Notes: generated by a model from the sequence alone, not told the origin. A stretch of DNA of 45,343 nucleotides from Chloroflexota bacterium (GCA_012516075.1 JAAYXE010000161.1:1-45343), one strand, 5' to 3'; numbered from the stretch's first letter, positions 15,428-24,320 are shown. Numbers and translations: made by a program.

Positions 15428-16270
15428 ATGGCATTGATAAGGGAACTGCGCAAATCGAATTTTACGGGTCAGGGGGTGGACCACCAGCCCGGCCAGCCGA
15501 TTGTAGAGGCCAGGCAGCTGAGGGTATCCTACGGCCAGCACATGGCCCTGGATAATGTGACCTTCAGGCTGCTCACCAGCCAGCGGGTAGCTGTCATCGG
15601 ACCGAACGGCGCCGGAAAGAGCACCCTTTTTAAAGTCATTGCCGGGGTGATTAAACCGACCAGCGGAGAGGTAAATGTCTACGGCCACGGGCCAAACGGG
15701 CATATTTGCATCGCTTATGTGCCCCAGCGCAGCCAGGTGGACTGGAACTTTCCAGTCACCGTTGCCGACGTCGTCATGATGGGCCGCACCGGCAAAATCG
15801 GCATGCTGCGCTGGCCGGGCGCTCGCGACCGGGAGATTGTCGAGAAGAGCCTCGCCGATGTCGGTTTACTGGACCTCGCCGGGCGGCAGATCAGTGAATT
15901 GTCCGGTGGTCAGCAGCAGCGCATGTTTATTGCCCGCGCCCTGGCTCAGGAAGCGGAATTGATCCTGATGGACGAACCCCTGAACGGCCTGGACGTTACC
16001 TCTCAGGAGATCATCTTCGAGATTCTGGATGAGCTGCGCAAGCGAAATGTCACCGTGATGGTGGCTACTCATGACCTTGATCATGCCGCAGAAATGTTCG
16101 ACCAGGTGATGCTGCTTAAACACCGGCTGATCGGCTTCGGACTGCCGCAGGAGGTGCTGACCGCCGGTAATTTGATCGACGCTTACGGCGGCCACCTGCG
16201 CCTGATCGAGGCGGAGGGGGTGACGCTGGCCGTTGGCGATACCTGCTGTGACGAGGACAGGCTGCCGTGA
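15428..16270 (+). CDS. znuC: Zinc ABC transporter ATP-binding protein
   Basis: The 280-residue ATPase has Walker A GPNGAGKST, Q-loop AYVPQRSQVDWNFPVTVADV (the family-typical manganese/zinc form), signature LSGGQQQR, Walker B LILMDEP and H-loop VATHD. The first 25 residues before VEARQLRVSYG are longer than usual, and a later start is possible, but the ATG at 15428 follows znuA by only 13 bp. Its C-terminus overlaps the permease gene (GTGA). It powers uptake by the ZnuA-ZnuB complex. Confidence 0.95.
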   Translation: MALIRELRKSNFTGQGVDHQPGQPIVEARQLRVSYGQHMALDNVTFRLLTSQRVAVIGPNGAGKSTLFKVIAGVIKPTSGEVNVYGHGPNGHICIAYVPQRSQVDWNFPVTVADVVMMGRTGKIGMLRWPGARDREIVEKSLADVGLLDLAGRQISELSGGQQQRMFIARALAQEAELILMDEPLNGLDVTSQEIIFEILDELRKRNVTVMVATHDLDHAAEMFDQVMLLKHRLIGFGLPQEVLTAGNLIDAYGGHLRLIEAEGVTLAVGDTCCDEDRLP

Positions 16271-17127
16271 ACGTTTTTGACCTCCTGCTCCAGCCGTTAG
16301 GCTACGCTTTCATGCAGCGCGGGTTGGTCGCCGCGCTGGTTGTCGGTGTGATCTGCGCGGTTATCGGCACCTATGTTGTGCTGCGCGGCATGGCTTTTTT
16401 CGGCGATGCGCTGGCTCACGCCATCCTGCCGGGTGTGGCGATCGGTTATCTGGCCGGCAGCGGCGCACGCGGGCCGCTGTTCCTCTGGTCGCTGGTCGCT
16501 GCAGTGGTCAGTTCGGTGGGAATCGGCGCCATCACCCGGGGCACACGAGTCCGCGAGGATACCGCCATTGGCATTGTGTTTGCCGGCATGTTTGCTCTCG
16601 GAGTCGCCCTGATCTCCAGCGTACGCAGTTACAGTGTCGACCTGGCACACTTTCTTTTCGGCAACGTGCTCGGCGTTTCCAACACGGACCTGTGGGTGAT
16701 CATCGGGTTTGGGGTGGTAATTCTGGTGCTGGTGCTCGTTTTTTACAAAGAATTTCTGGTGCTCTCCTTTGATCCCCTGCTGGCGGTCACTTTGCGACTG
16801 CCATCGCAGCTTCTCGAGTATCTGCTGCTCGTCCTCATCTCCCTGACCATTGTGGTTTCCCTGCAAACGGTGGGTGTTGCGCTGATGTTGGCTATGCTCA
16901 TCACCCCTACCGCGGCAGCCTATTTGCTGACGCGCCGGCTGCCCGTCATGATGGCCCTGGCGGCAGGCATAGCCTCCCTGTCGGGGGTGGTGGGACTGTA
17001 TATCTCATACTATATTGGGGTCGCCTCCGGTGCGGCTATCGTTCTCACCAGCACTGTGTTCTTCCTCACCGCATGGGCCTTTCGAGAAATCCAGAAAGCA
17101 TCATGGAAGAGAATGGCACAAAGATGA
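16267..17127 (+). CDS. znuB: Zinc ABC transporter permease
   Basis: The 286-residue polytopic protein matches the ABC-3 permease family (PF00950): MQRGLVAALVVGVICAVIGT, VVLRGMAFFGDALAHAILPG, RVREDTAIGIVFAGMFALGV, DLAHFLFGNVLGVS and VVSLQTVGVALMLAMLITPT. About eight membrane helices. GTG start overlapping the ATPase stop (GTGA). It forms the membrane channel for Zn2+ (Mn2+ cannot be excluded by this subunit alone; the His-rich ZnuA and the linked Zur favour zinc). Confidence 0.95.
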   Translation: MNVFDLLLQPLGYAFMQRGLVAALVVGVICAVIGTYVVLRGMAFFGDALAHAILPGVAIGYLAGSGARGPLFLWSLVAAVVSSVGIGAITRGTRVREDTAIGIVFAGMFALGVALISSVRSYSVDLAHFLFGNVLGVSNTDLWVIIGFGVVILVLVLVFYKEFLVLSFDPLLAVTLRLPSQLLEYLLLVLISLTIVVSLQTVGVALMLAMLITPTAAAYLLTRRLPVMMALAAGIASLSGVVGLYISYYIGVASGAAIVLTSTVFFLTAWAFREIQKASWKRMAQR

Positions 17128-17573
17128 CCGAATGCTCATCCAACCCGATCATCGATGAATGGCTGGGGCGGCTGCAGGCGGCAGGGTATCGCCTCACAGC
17201 GCCCCGCAAAGCCGTCGTTGAAACCATCGCCACCAGCCAGCACGTGCTCAGCCCACAGGAGATGTATGAACAGGCCCGCGAGCGATATCCAGCGCTGGGC
17301 CTGGTTACGGTTTATCGTACTGTGGAGAAGCTCGACGAGCTGGGATTAATCCAGCGCGTTCACCAGCCTTCCGGCTGTCATGCATACATACCAGCTGCAC
17401 CGGGACACCAGCACCTGCTGATCTGCCAGTCGTGCGGGCGCGCCGAATATTTCAGCGGGGACCGGTTGGACGCGCTGATGGAAGAGGTTGCCGGCGAAAG
17501 CGGCTTTCAGATCCAGGATCACTGGCTGCAGCTTTTCGGTAAATGTCGGGATTGTGGAGTGAATTTCAGTTAA
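17124..17573 (+). CDS. zur: Fur-family metalloregulator, probable Zur
   Basis: The 149-residue protein has the Fur layout: a winged helix (about residues 10-85, RLTAPRKAVVETIATSQHVL and LVTVYRTVEKLDELGLIQRV) and a dimerisation/metal domain with HAYIPAAPGHQHLLICQSCG and a final KCRDCG. The two CxxC pairs are the structural zinc site typical of the family. Location as the last gene of a zinc uptake operon, behind a Zur-type palindrome, makes Zur the best reading; it would repress its own operon when zinc is sufficient. The ATG at 17124 overlaps the permease stop (ATGA); in-frame ATGs at 17073 and 17103 are alternatives. Confidence 0.92.
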   Translation: MTECSSNPIIDEWLGRLQAAGYRLTAPRKAVVETIATSQHVLSPQEMYEQARERYPALGLVTVYRTVEKLDELGLIQRVHQPSGCHAYIPAAPGHQHLLICQSCGRAEYFSGDRLDALMEEVAGESGFQIQDHWLQLFGKCRDCGVNFS

Positions 17574-17665
17574 ATGCCTGACGCTGGCATTCCGCAGCCC
17601 TGTTTGCCCCTTGAACCGTTCTCAGCAGCCCCGGTTTCCTGCTCCAGTCGACAATACGCTCCAGG

Positions 17666-18841
17666 CTACGGAACAGGGGTGGGAAGCTGAAGGACCCGGT
17701 TGACCTGCTCGATGCGGTCGAGGATCTCCTGCGCTTCATCCGGATCAGCAATCGTGACGTGGCCGGACTGGTCGACATGCGTGGGGATCAGCTCGAAGCC
17801 CAGATATTTCGTCCCCTGATACATCACCTTTAAAATGACACCCTGGCTGTGATCGCGCGCCCAGGTCTGGTCAAAAACGAAATTTCCCAGGCCGTAGAAC
17901 ACCGGCACGCCGCCGAGCTCCTGGTACCCCTGGACGACGTGCGTATGATTCCCGACTACCAGATCAGCCCCTGCCTCCACAATGACCTTCGCCAGGTTCC
18001 GCTGAATCCAGGTAGGGGTGGCAGCGTCTTCCGGCCCCCAGTGGGGCATAAATATGACCACATCGGAGACCTCGCGCGCCGCGGCGACAGCTGCATAGAT
18101 GTTTTCCTCGTTCAGCACAGCGATGCCGGGTGTGTCTTCGCCTGCAAACGCCATGGGCTCGATGTGCCCCAGCGAGACGATACCGAACCGCACGCCATTG
18201 ACCTCGACTACCACGGGCTGCATGGCCTCAGCGTGATTGTTACCGGCGCCCACAGGCAGGATACCAACCCGGCGCAGGTTGGCAAGCGTGTCGAAGAACG
18301 CCTGATCGCCGCAGGTCGGCAGCCCGCAGTTCTTAATGTGGTTGGTCGCCACACTCATGACATCGAAACCGGCTCGCTGCAGGGCGTCTGCATTCTCTGA
18401 GCTCCCCACCAGTAGGTACGTTCGAATGCAGCCCGTGTGGACTGGGATGTCGCTGATGGTGGCGTTGAGGGTGCCGATGGCCAGGTCGGCCTGTGAGATG
18501 ATATCTCTCACAGCCTCGTAGGGATAGTCCGGGTTGCCGCTGGCGTCGATGGCCGCCTGCACACACCGGGCGGGCACAATCACCCCTGTGAATAACAGAG
18601 TCGTGATGGGTTCTTCCGTCGGGCTGGGAAGCGCTGTCTCCGTAGGAACAGGAGTCGGCGATGCCGTTGGCAGCGGCTGCGTTGGAGAGGGCGTGAGGGA
18701 CGGAGCCAGTGGAGCTGTCGGCGTTACCGTCAGTGGAGATGCCTCCGGTGGGGATGCGGCCGGCGCACCCTGACAGGCGCTGAGCAGAAGCAGCAAAAGC
18801 AGTGTCGCGAGGAGAATCAGGTTGCGGGACAGACGATGCAT
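17666..18841 (-). CDS. CapA-like lipoprotein (poly-gamma-glutamate capsule/metallophosphatase fold)
   Basis: The 391-residue protein begins with a lipoprotein signal (LSAC, Cys about residue 23), then a Pro/Thr/Ser-rich linker (to about 75) and a CapA-type domain (PF09587): TTLLFTGVIVPARCVQAAID, a strand with VATNHIKNCG, VSLGHIEPMAF, DVVIFMPHWGPED, ADLVVGNHTHVVQGYQ and PVFYGLGNFVFDQTW. CapA takes part in poly-gamma-glutamate synthesis or export in Bacillus; many relatives act on unknown substrates and no capBC genes are here. It starts 22 bp after ftsK ends on the same strand, so the two are probably co-transcribed. Confidence 0.85.
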   Translation of the reverse strand: MHRLSRNLILLATLLLLLLLSACQGAPAASPPEASPLTVTPTAPLAPSLTPSPTQPLPTASPTPVPTETALPSPTEEPITTLLFTGVIVPARCVQAAIDASGNPDYPYEAVRDIISQADLAIGTLNATISDIPVHTGCIRTYLLVGSSENADALQRAGFDVMSVATNHIKNCGLPTCGDQAFFDTLANLRRVGILPVGAGNNHAEAMQPVVVEVNGVRFGIVSLGHIEPMAFAGEDTPGIAVLNEENIYAAVAAAREVSDVVIFMPHWGPEDAATPTWIQRNLAKVIVEAGADLVVGNHTHVVQGYQELGGVPVFYGLGNFVFDQTWARDHSQGVILKVMYQGTKYLGFELIPTHVDQSGHVTIADPDEAQEILDRIEQVNRVLQLPTPVP

Positions 18842-18863
18842 GGATCTCTACGGTTTAGCCCGA

Positions 18864-21284
18864 TTATCCTTTTAATTCATCGACCGGAGGTGCAGCGTCC
18901 CCGTAATCCAGCACCTCGCGAGTCCCGGTGACGGGATCCGGCGGGCCAACAATCCCTTTCTCTTCCATGGTTTCCACCAGCCGTGCCGCACGCGTATAGC
19001 CAATGCGCAGCCTGCGCTGCAGCATGGAAATCGAAGCTCTACCCTGCCTGCGGACCAGATCGACCGCTTCCTTATACAGCGGATCCGCATCGTCTTCCTG
19101 CGTTTCAAACATGGGAAGCTGCTTAAGCGGAATGCCCGAAGGCAAGTCATCCACGATACCGCCGGCCGCAACCTCCGTGGTCACGGCTGTGCTGCTGAAT
19201 CCCTGCCAGTACTGCACCAGCTTCTGTATCTCTTTGTCGGACACATAGACGCCCTGCAGCCGCACCGGTGCGGGGGAGTCGGGGGCATGGAAGAGCATAT
19301 CGCCGCGCCCCAGCAGGCGCTCGGCTCCAGGCTGGTCCAGAATCACGCGGCTGTCCATTCCGGAGGCTACAGCAAAGGCGATGCGGGCCGGGAAGTTGGC
19401 TTTAATCAAACCGGTGACCACGTCTACGGAAGGCCGCTGCGTGGCGATCACCAGGTGAATGCCGGTGGCGCGCGCCAGCTGCGCCAGGCGGGTGATGCTC
19501 TTCTCCGTTTCGTCGGGGGCCAGCATCATCAGGTCGGCCAGTTCGTCGATGATCACCACCAGGTAAGGCAGCTTCTTTTCGCCGCGCGCCTGCGCTTTAG
19601 CGTTGAAGTCTTTAATATTGCGGGCACCCGCATCAGCCAGTTTGCGGTAGCGCATGTCCATCTCACGCGTCACCCACTGCAGCGCGCCTACCACGCGCTC
19701 CATTTCCACCACAACAGGAGCCAGCAAATGGGGAATGCCGTTATATCCGGTCAGCTCCACCCGCTTCGGGTCGACCATAATCAGGCGCAGATCATCGGGT
19801 GTGTTGTTCAACAACAGGCAGCAGATCAGCGCGTTCACACATACTGATTTACCGGAACCCGTGGCGCCGGCAATCAGCAGGTGCGGCATAGCCGCAAGAT
19901 CGGCGGAGACGGCCATACCGGCAACGTTCTCACCGAGTGCAAACTTCAGAGGGGATTTAATGCGTTTAAACGATTCGCTCTCGATCACGTCGCGCAGGGC
20001 TACCATGGCGATCTCGTCATTGGGAACTTCGATGCCGATATACCCTTTACCTGGCACCGGCGCCTGCATGCGGATGGTGCGGGCGGAAAGGGCCAGAGCC
20101 AGGTCGTCCTGCAGGGCAGTGATCTTGGACACCCGTACACGCGTGCGCCCGCTGCGAGTTTCGATATAGTCGGGCTCCACCCCAAACTGGGTGATGGTCG
20201 GGCCGGGATTGATCTCCACCACGCGCGCCGGGGCACCAAAGGAAGCCAGGGTCTCCTCGATGATATGCGCCCGCTCGACATTCAGCTCATCGTTATTGCT
20301 CACATCGCCGCCGGCTTCCAGGATTTGATCAATGGGCGGCAGCACCCAGACACGGTCCTCGGTGTACAGGCTGGGCTCCAGGGCGTTTTCTCCAGCCGCG
20401 GCTGCGGCAGCTTCCGGGTTTGCCTCGACTTGCGCGGCAGAGCTGCCGGACAGCGGTGTAAATTCTGGAGGGAAATTCTGCGCTGTGGAAGGCTTTCGCA
20501 CCTCGGGAAGATGATCCACGACCCAATCTCTGATGCCTGTGATCAGGGGCGGCGCCCAACCAAACAATTCCAGAACCGTCCGGTCAAAGGTGAGTGCCAG
20601 GGCGATGAGCAGCCAGCCGAGCATTGCGACCAGCGCGCCTCCACGGCCCAATGCCAGCAGCAGTACGCGCAGAGTAAATGCCCAAATAATACCCCCGCCC
20701 TTACCCTCTTCGGCCAGGACCATAACGTCAACCGCCCCACCGCGGTAGCCGATAAAATGGAAAACCACCAGGGCAAGCCAATACAGCAGCAGTACTCCAA
20801 ACAACCGGGCCATGTCCAGCGGTGGGATGCGCTCAAAATTACGCAGCACAAGCCACAACCCGGCGATCATCAGGGTAAACGGAAACAGGTACATCCCCAG
20901 ACCAAAGAGCCGGGAGAGGGCAGCCTCCCAGGTACCGGTCAGACTGCCGTTCGTCGCCGACAGCAGGCTGAGCAGTGTCAGCAGACCGACCAGAGTCATC
21001 AGGACGCCGGCAATATCCAGTTTGCGGTCGAGAGACATACCGCCGGCAATGGGCTGAGGAGAGGTTCTGCCAGGCGACTGCAGTCCCCTGATCTGGTTTG
21101 AGATGCGCTGCAGCAGCGAAGGACCTGCCGCCGGTGGGCTGCTTCGCCCTGGAGATCTCTTTTTGCTGGCCGTCTGAGACCCGCTGCGGCTCGATTTTGC
21201 GGTGCTGCGGCTGGATGCAGCCGTAGATCTCCTGGCGCCTGCAGCTGTATTCTTTTTCGAAGAACGATCCGTCTTCGGAGCCAT
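18864..21284 (-). CDS. ftsK: DNA translocase FtsK/SpoIIIE
   Basis: The 806-residue protein starts with a basic, Ser-rich, disordered stretch (1-85), then about four to five membrane helices (about 90-250), a linker, the FtsK alpha domain (about 310-440) and the RecA-like motor with Walker A GATGSGKS (473-480) and Walker B LVVIIDELADLM. The gamma DNA-binding winged helix closes the protein (DPLYKEAVDLVRRQGRASIS, about 735-800). It anchors at the division septum and pumps chromosomal DNA so the termini are cleared and dimers resolved. Divergent from RNase Z, with its own promoter. Confidence 0.97.
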   Translation of the reverse strand: MAPKTDRSSKKNTAAGARRSTAASSRSTAKSSRSGSQTASKKRSPGRSSPPAAGPSLLQRISNQIRGLQSPGRTSPQPIAGGMSLDRKLDIAGVLMTLVGLLTLLSLLSATNGSLTGTWEAALSRLFGLGMYLFPFTLMIAGLWLVLRNFERIPPLDMARLFGVLLLYWLALVVFHFIGYRGGAVDVMVLAEEGKGGGIIWAFTLRVLLLALGRGGALVAMLGWLLIALALTFDRTVLELFGWAPPLITGIRDWVVDHLPEVRKPSTAQNFPPEFTPLSGSSAAQVEANPEAAAAAAGENALEPSLYTEDRVWVLPPIDQILEAGGDVSNNDELNVERAHIIEETLASFGAPARVVEINPGPTITQFGVEPDYIETRSGRTRVRVSKITALQDDLALALSARTIRMQAPVPGKGYIGIEVPNDEIAMVALRDVIESESFKRIKSPLKFALGENVAGMAVSADLAAMPHLLIAGATGSGKSVCVNALICCLLLNNTPDDLRLIMVDPKRVELTGYNGIPHLLAPVVVEMERVVGALQWVTREMDMRYRKLADAGARNIKDFNAKAQARGEKKLPYLVVIIDELADLMMLAPDETEKSITRLAQLARATGIHLVIATQRPSVDVVTGLIKANFPARIAFAVASGMDSRVILDQPGAERLLGRGDMLFHAPDSPAPVRLQGVYVSDKEIQKLVQYWQGFSSTAVTTEVAAGGIVDDLPSGIPLKQLPMFETQEDDADPLYKEAVDLVRRQGRASISMLQRRLRIGYTRAARLVETMEEKGIVGPPDPVTGTREVLDYGDAAPPVDELKG

Positions 21285-21331
21285 AGAAAAGCGCGCTTCT
21301 TTCCAGATTAACGATAAAAATCTCTGTGCGG

Positions 21332-21340
21332 ATTATAGCA
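21332..21340 (-). promoter_or_regulatory. Extended -10 promoter of ftsK
   Basis: On the minus strand the sequence reads TGCTATAAT (21340-21332), an extended -10 with a perfect TATAAT, about 48 bp before the ftsK ATG. No good -35 lies at the usual distance; a G-run occupies the spacer. The rest of 21285-21599 holds no gene that I can support. Confidence 0.6.
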
Positions 21341-21599
21341 TACCCCCCCTACACGCTACGCTTTGACTAAAAGAGTTGCAAGATCGCGCAGTTAATCAAC
21401 AACCATTTTTGCTGAGGACGGCGTCCGGCCAGCACGGGATCGAGAAATCTGCTGGTAAAATACAGGGCAGTATACCGGCCTGCGGTTGACCGGCAGCAGT
21501 ACAGTCTCGTTGACCATTAAATCTCGGCTGCCGCTGGCCCGGTTCACATGCCTGCTGTTCCTCTGGCCGGCCATCCGTTTCCACAGAAGGTGTTTCTAA

Positions 21600-22553
21600 T
21601 TGTTCGAAATTGTCTTCCTCGGCACATCTGCATCCGCCCCCTCCATTCATCGCGGCCTGACCGCTCAGGTTGTGATGCATGATGAGTTTCGATTTCTCAT
21701 CGACTGCGGCGAGGGAACTCAGCGCCAGATTATGCGCTCCGGCCTGGGGTTTAAAAGGCTCAACCGCATCTTGATCACCCACGGTCATCTGGATCATATC
21801 CTGGGTCTGGGAGGCCTGCTGTCCACCTTCAGCCGCTGGGAAACAATAGACGGGCTGGAGATTTACGCCGGCCGCCAGGCGTTAGAACGTATTCGTGATC
21901 TGATCTTCGGGGTGGTGCTGCGCGGCGCGCGTCCGCCGCTGGAAATCCGCCTGATCGAGGTGAAAGAAGGGGTCATTTTCGAGAAAGGAGACTTCTCGAT
22001 CTCTGCGTTTCCTGTCCTGCACCGCGGGGCGGATAATTTTGGCTATCTCTTTGAGGAAAAACCGCGCCGGCCCTTCCTGCCGGAGAAAGCGGAAGAGCTG
22101 CAAATTCCTCCCGGACCCTGGCGTCGTGATCTGGTCAAAGGACAGGCAGTGACGCTGCCCGATGGCCGCCAGATTTTTCCCGACCAGGTGCTTGGACCCG
22201 AGCGTCCGGGGACGCGCCTGGTCCATATTGGAGATGTGGGTGAGGTCGATAACCTGATTCCTGTCGTGCGCAATGCAGATGCCATGGTCATCGAAGCGAC
22301 ATATCTGTACGAGGACCTGGCGATGGCTCAGGAATTCGGCCATCTTACTGCGTATCAGGCGGCGCAGCTGGCAGCCAGAGCCGGTGTGAAGAATCTGATC
22401 CTCACACATGTTTCCCGGCGCTACCGTGAACGGGATATCGCTGCCGAGGCGCGTTCGGTCTTCCCAAACACGGTCGTGGCGCGAGATTTCGATGCTTTTC
22501 AGATCAAGCGCGAGGAATGTATAAAAGTAAAAATTGCGTCTGAGAAAGAATAA
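21600..22553 (+). CDS. rnz: Ribonuclease Z (tRNA 3' endonuclease, MBL fold)
   Basis: The 317-residue protein matches the short form of RNase Z/ElaC: FLGTSASAPSIHRGLTA, FLIDCGEGTQRQIMRSGLGF, the zinc motif HGHLDH (61-66) and GLGGLLST, FPVLHRGADNFGYLFEE, the late LVHIGDVGEVDNLI and LTAYQAAQLAARAGVKNLIL followed by THVSRRY. It cleaves the 3' trailer of precursor tRNAs. The TTG at 21600 was chosen because AGAAGG lies about 9 bases upstream and the family begins at exactly this point. Three tRNA genes near 44.7-45.2 kb encode no CCA in the transcripts, so RNase Z plus a CCA-adding enzyme would be needed for them. Confidence 0.93.
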   Translation: MFEIVFLGTSASAPSIHRGLTAQVVMHDEFRFLIDCGEGTQRQIMRSGLGFKRLNRILITHGHLDHILGLGGLLSTFSRWETIDGLEIYAGRQALERIRDLIFGVVLRGARPPLEIRLIEVKEGVIFEKGDFSISAFPVLHRGADNFGYLFEEKPRRPFLPEKAEELQIPPGPWRRDLVKGQAVTLPDGRQIFPDQVLGPERPGTRLVHIGDVGEVDNLIPVVRNADAMVIEATYLYEDLAMAQEFGHLTAYQAAQLAARAGVKNLILTHVSRRYRERDIAAEARSVFPNTVVARDFDAFQIKREECIKVKIASEKE

Positions 22554-22583
22554 CCCGGCCAGAAGCCAGCGGTCCGCGGGTTA
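22551..22583. terminator. Hairpin built from two convergent stop codons
   Basis: TAACCCG (22551-22557) pairs with CGGGTTA (22577-22583). The left arm contains the stop codon of rnz and the right arm the stop codon of the convergent oxidoreductase. No T-run, so termination efficiency is uncertain. Confidence 0.4.
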
Positions 22584-23225
22584 AAACATGCCGCGTAAGC
22601 GCTGCTCTTTCCAGACATCCGCCTCATTGTGATAGCCGGCCTGCTCCCAGAAGCCGGGTTTATCTTGAGGCATGAACTCCAGCCCCCGCAGCCATTTGGC
22701 GCCTTTCCAGAAATAAGGCACTTTCAGATCGGGCCGGCCGGGAATATTGCCGACCACGCCGCGCAGCGGGTAGCCGTGATCGGGAGTGAGCGGCTCGCCG
22801 TTGAAGTGGGTTGCCAGCAGGAAGTTATCCGCCAGCACAACCTCCAGGGGTAAGTTAACGGTGAAACCGTATTCGGCATGCTGCATTACATACTTCGCCG
22901 TGGGCTTTAAGCGGATCAGACCTTCTTCGACCAGCGTGCGCACCGATACCCCTTCCCAATCTGTGTCAAATTTGCTCCAGCGGGTTACACAGTGGATATC
23001 CATGTGCAGTCTGGTGCGCGGCAGGCGCTGGAACTCGTCCCAGGTCCAGCGTACTTCTTCTTCCACTTCTCCCCAGACCCTGAAATCCCAGGTGGCCGGG
23101 TCAAAACGCGGCACCGGTCCGTAGTGCAGGACCGGAAATTTTTTCGTCAGCGCCTGTCCGGGCGGCAGACGTCCTTCCTGTTCGTACTTCTCTTCTGCTT
23201 CTTTACGTTCGAAGAATCGGTTCAT
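22581..23225 (-). CDS. Sulfite-oxidase-like molybdopterin oxidoreductase
   Basis: The 214-residue protein is a single molybdopterin-binding domain of the sulfite oxidase/MsrP superfamily (PF00174): FPVLHYGPVPRFDPATWDFR, LPRTRLHMDIHCVTRWSKFD with the Mo-ligating Cys at C79, EVVLADNFLLATHFNGEPLT, DHGYPLRGVV and YFWKGAKWLRGLEF. There is no Tat signal and no haem or dimerisation domain, so this is probably a cytosolic minimal enzyme. About ten extra residues (GNIPGRPDLK) sit between the GYPLR and YFWK motifs compared with forms I remember. Substrate unknown. AGGTAAACAGG precedes the ATG. Confidence 0.85.
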   Translation of the reverse strand: MNRFFERKEAEEKYEQEGRLPPGQALTKKFPVLHYGPVPRFDPATWDFRVWGEVEEEVRWTWDEFQRLPRTRLHMDIHCVTRWSKFDTDWEGVSVRTLVEEGLIRLKPTAKYVMQHAEYGFTVNLPLEVVLADNFLLATHFNGEPLTPDHGYPLRGVVGNIPGRPDLKVPYFWKGAKWLRGLEFMPQDKPGFWEQAGYHNEADVWKEQRLRGMF

Positions 23226-23314
23226 CCTGTTTACCTTCCATGTATAAAGCTCGTGCAGGGCAGCGAACCCGCGCCCGCCCTGCGCCGCCGGTCTGAAATC
23301 AAATTTTCAGTTCG

Positions 23315-23355
23315 AAGCGATCATCCGGCTGCCGGAGCAGACCGGATGATCGCTT
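23315..23355 (-). terminator. Hairpin between UPF0173 and the Mo oxidoreductase
   Basis: AAGCGATCATCCGG (23315-23328) and its exact complement (23342-23355) form a 14-bp stem with a 13-nt loop, 33 bp after the UPF0173 stop. T-content after it is low on both strands, so it may be a weak terminator or an operator. Confidence 0.5.
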
Positions 23356-23387
23356 ATTCTGTTTTAGAACATAAAAGACGCACTGCT

Positions 23388-24074
23388 TCAGTCAATTTCG
23401 AAGCTGTCTCCCGGATTGAGCACATGCGCCTTCGTGCTGGTTTCAGCCTCCACACGCGCGGCCCATGCAGCTGCGTCCTGTTTGATCAAATCAAAGGTAT
23501 TGTAATGGACCGGGATGACGTGCTTTGGCTGGATCAGCTTTACCGCCCGCAGGGCATCCTCCGGCCCCATGGTATAGTGATCACCGATCGGCAGGGTGGC
23601 CAGCTCAATGCCTTCCTCTCCAATCAGGCGCATATCGCCGAACAGTCCGGTATCGCAGGCCAGGTAGACCTTCTTGCCGTTTTTGAAGGTGAGCAGGAAG
23701 CCTGCCGGGTTGCCGCCGTAAGAACCATCGGGAAGGCCAGACCCATGCATTGCCTGGGTCAGTTTGACGTACCCAAAGGCGTAATGACAGCCGCCGCCGA
23801 TGTGCTGTCCTTCTGTCTTAACACCCTGCTTACCCAACCAGTTGGCAATTTCAAAGTTCGTGATCACCAGCGCTCCGGTGCGCTTTGCGATATCTACGGT
23901 GTTGCCGAGGTGATCCCCGTGTCCATGTGACAGCAGGATGTAATCGGCCGCGACACGATCAGGCGTAATACTGGCTGCCGGATTATCGGAAAGAAAAGGA
24001 TCAACCAGGATTTTGATTCCATCCACTTCCAACCCCTGGGCACCATGTCCATACCAGGTCAGCTTTACGCTCAT
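23388..24074 (-). CDS. UPF0173-family metal-dependent hydrolase (MBL fold)
   Basis: The 228-residue protein matches the UPF0173 group of metallo-beta-lactamase-fold hydrolases: SVKLTWYGHGAQGLEVDG, ILVDPFLSDNPAAS, the zinc motif LLSHGHGDHLGNTVD, VFPV-type strand replaced by MHGSGLPDGSYGGNPAGFLL, YLACDTGLFGDM, LPIGDHYTMGPEDALRAVKL and HVIPVHYNTFDLI. The natural substrate of this family is unsettled. I chose the ATG at 24074, preceded by a strong AGGAGG, over one 42 bases upstream. Genes on both sides are unrelated. Confidence 0.88.
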   Translation of the reverse strand: MSVKLTWYGHGAQGLEVDGIKILVDPFLSDNPAASITPDRVAADYILLSHGHGDHLGNTVDIAKRTGALVITNFEIANWLGKQGVKTEGQHIGGGCHYAFGYVKLTQAMHGSGLPDGSYGGNPAGFLLTFKNGKKVYLACDTGLFGDMRLIGEEGIELATLPIGDHYTMGPEDALRAVKLIQPKHVIPVHYNTFDLIKQDAAAWAARVEAETSTKAHVLNPGDSFEID

Positions 24075-24320
24075 GTTCTTTTTCCTCCTCTTCGAACGAT
24101 ATGCTTGACTAATCAAGAATGGCTTGTGAAATCCGGATGTCCTTTGTCTGGACAGGAAGTGGTTGATTCATTTGAAATTATACATGCATTTCGAAATCCA
24201 TCTCATCAAGGACAGCATGGAATGCATGCCAGAAAAACCCTTTGACATTTGAGGCAAATCATCTATCATTGGGATCAGGTTTCAGGCAGCAGCGCAGGCC
24301 GGATCGAAAAAGGAATTTCC

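Noticed and set aside
19881..21101. 406-residue plus-strand frame opposite ftsK
   Set aside because: Antisense to the ftsK motor and membrane domains; no motif and no ribosome site, despite its length.
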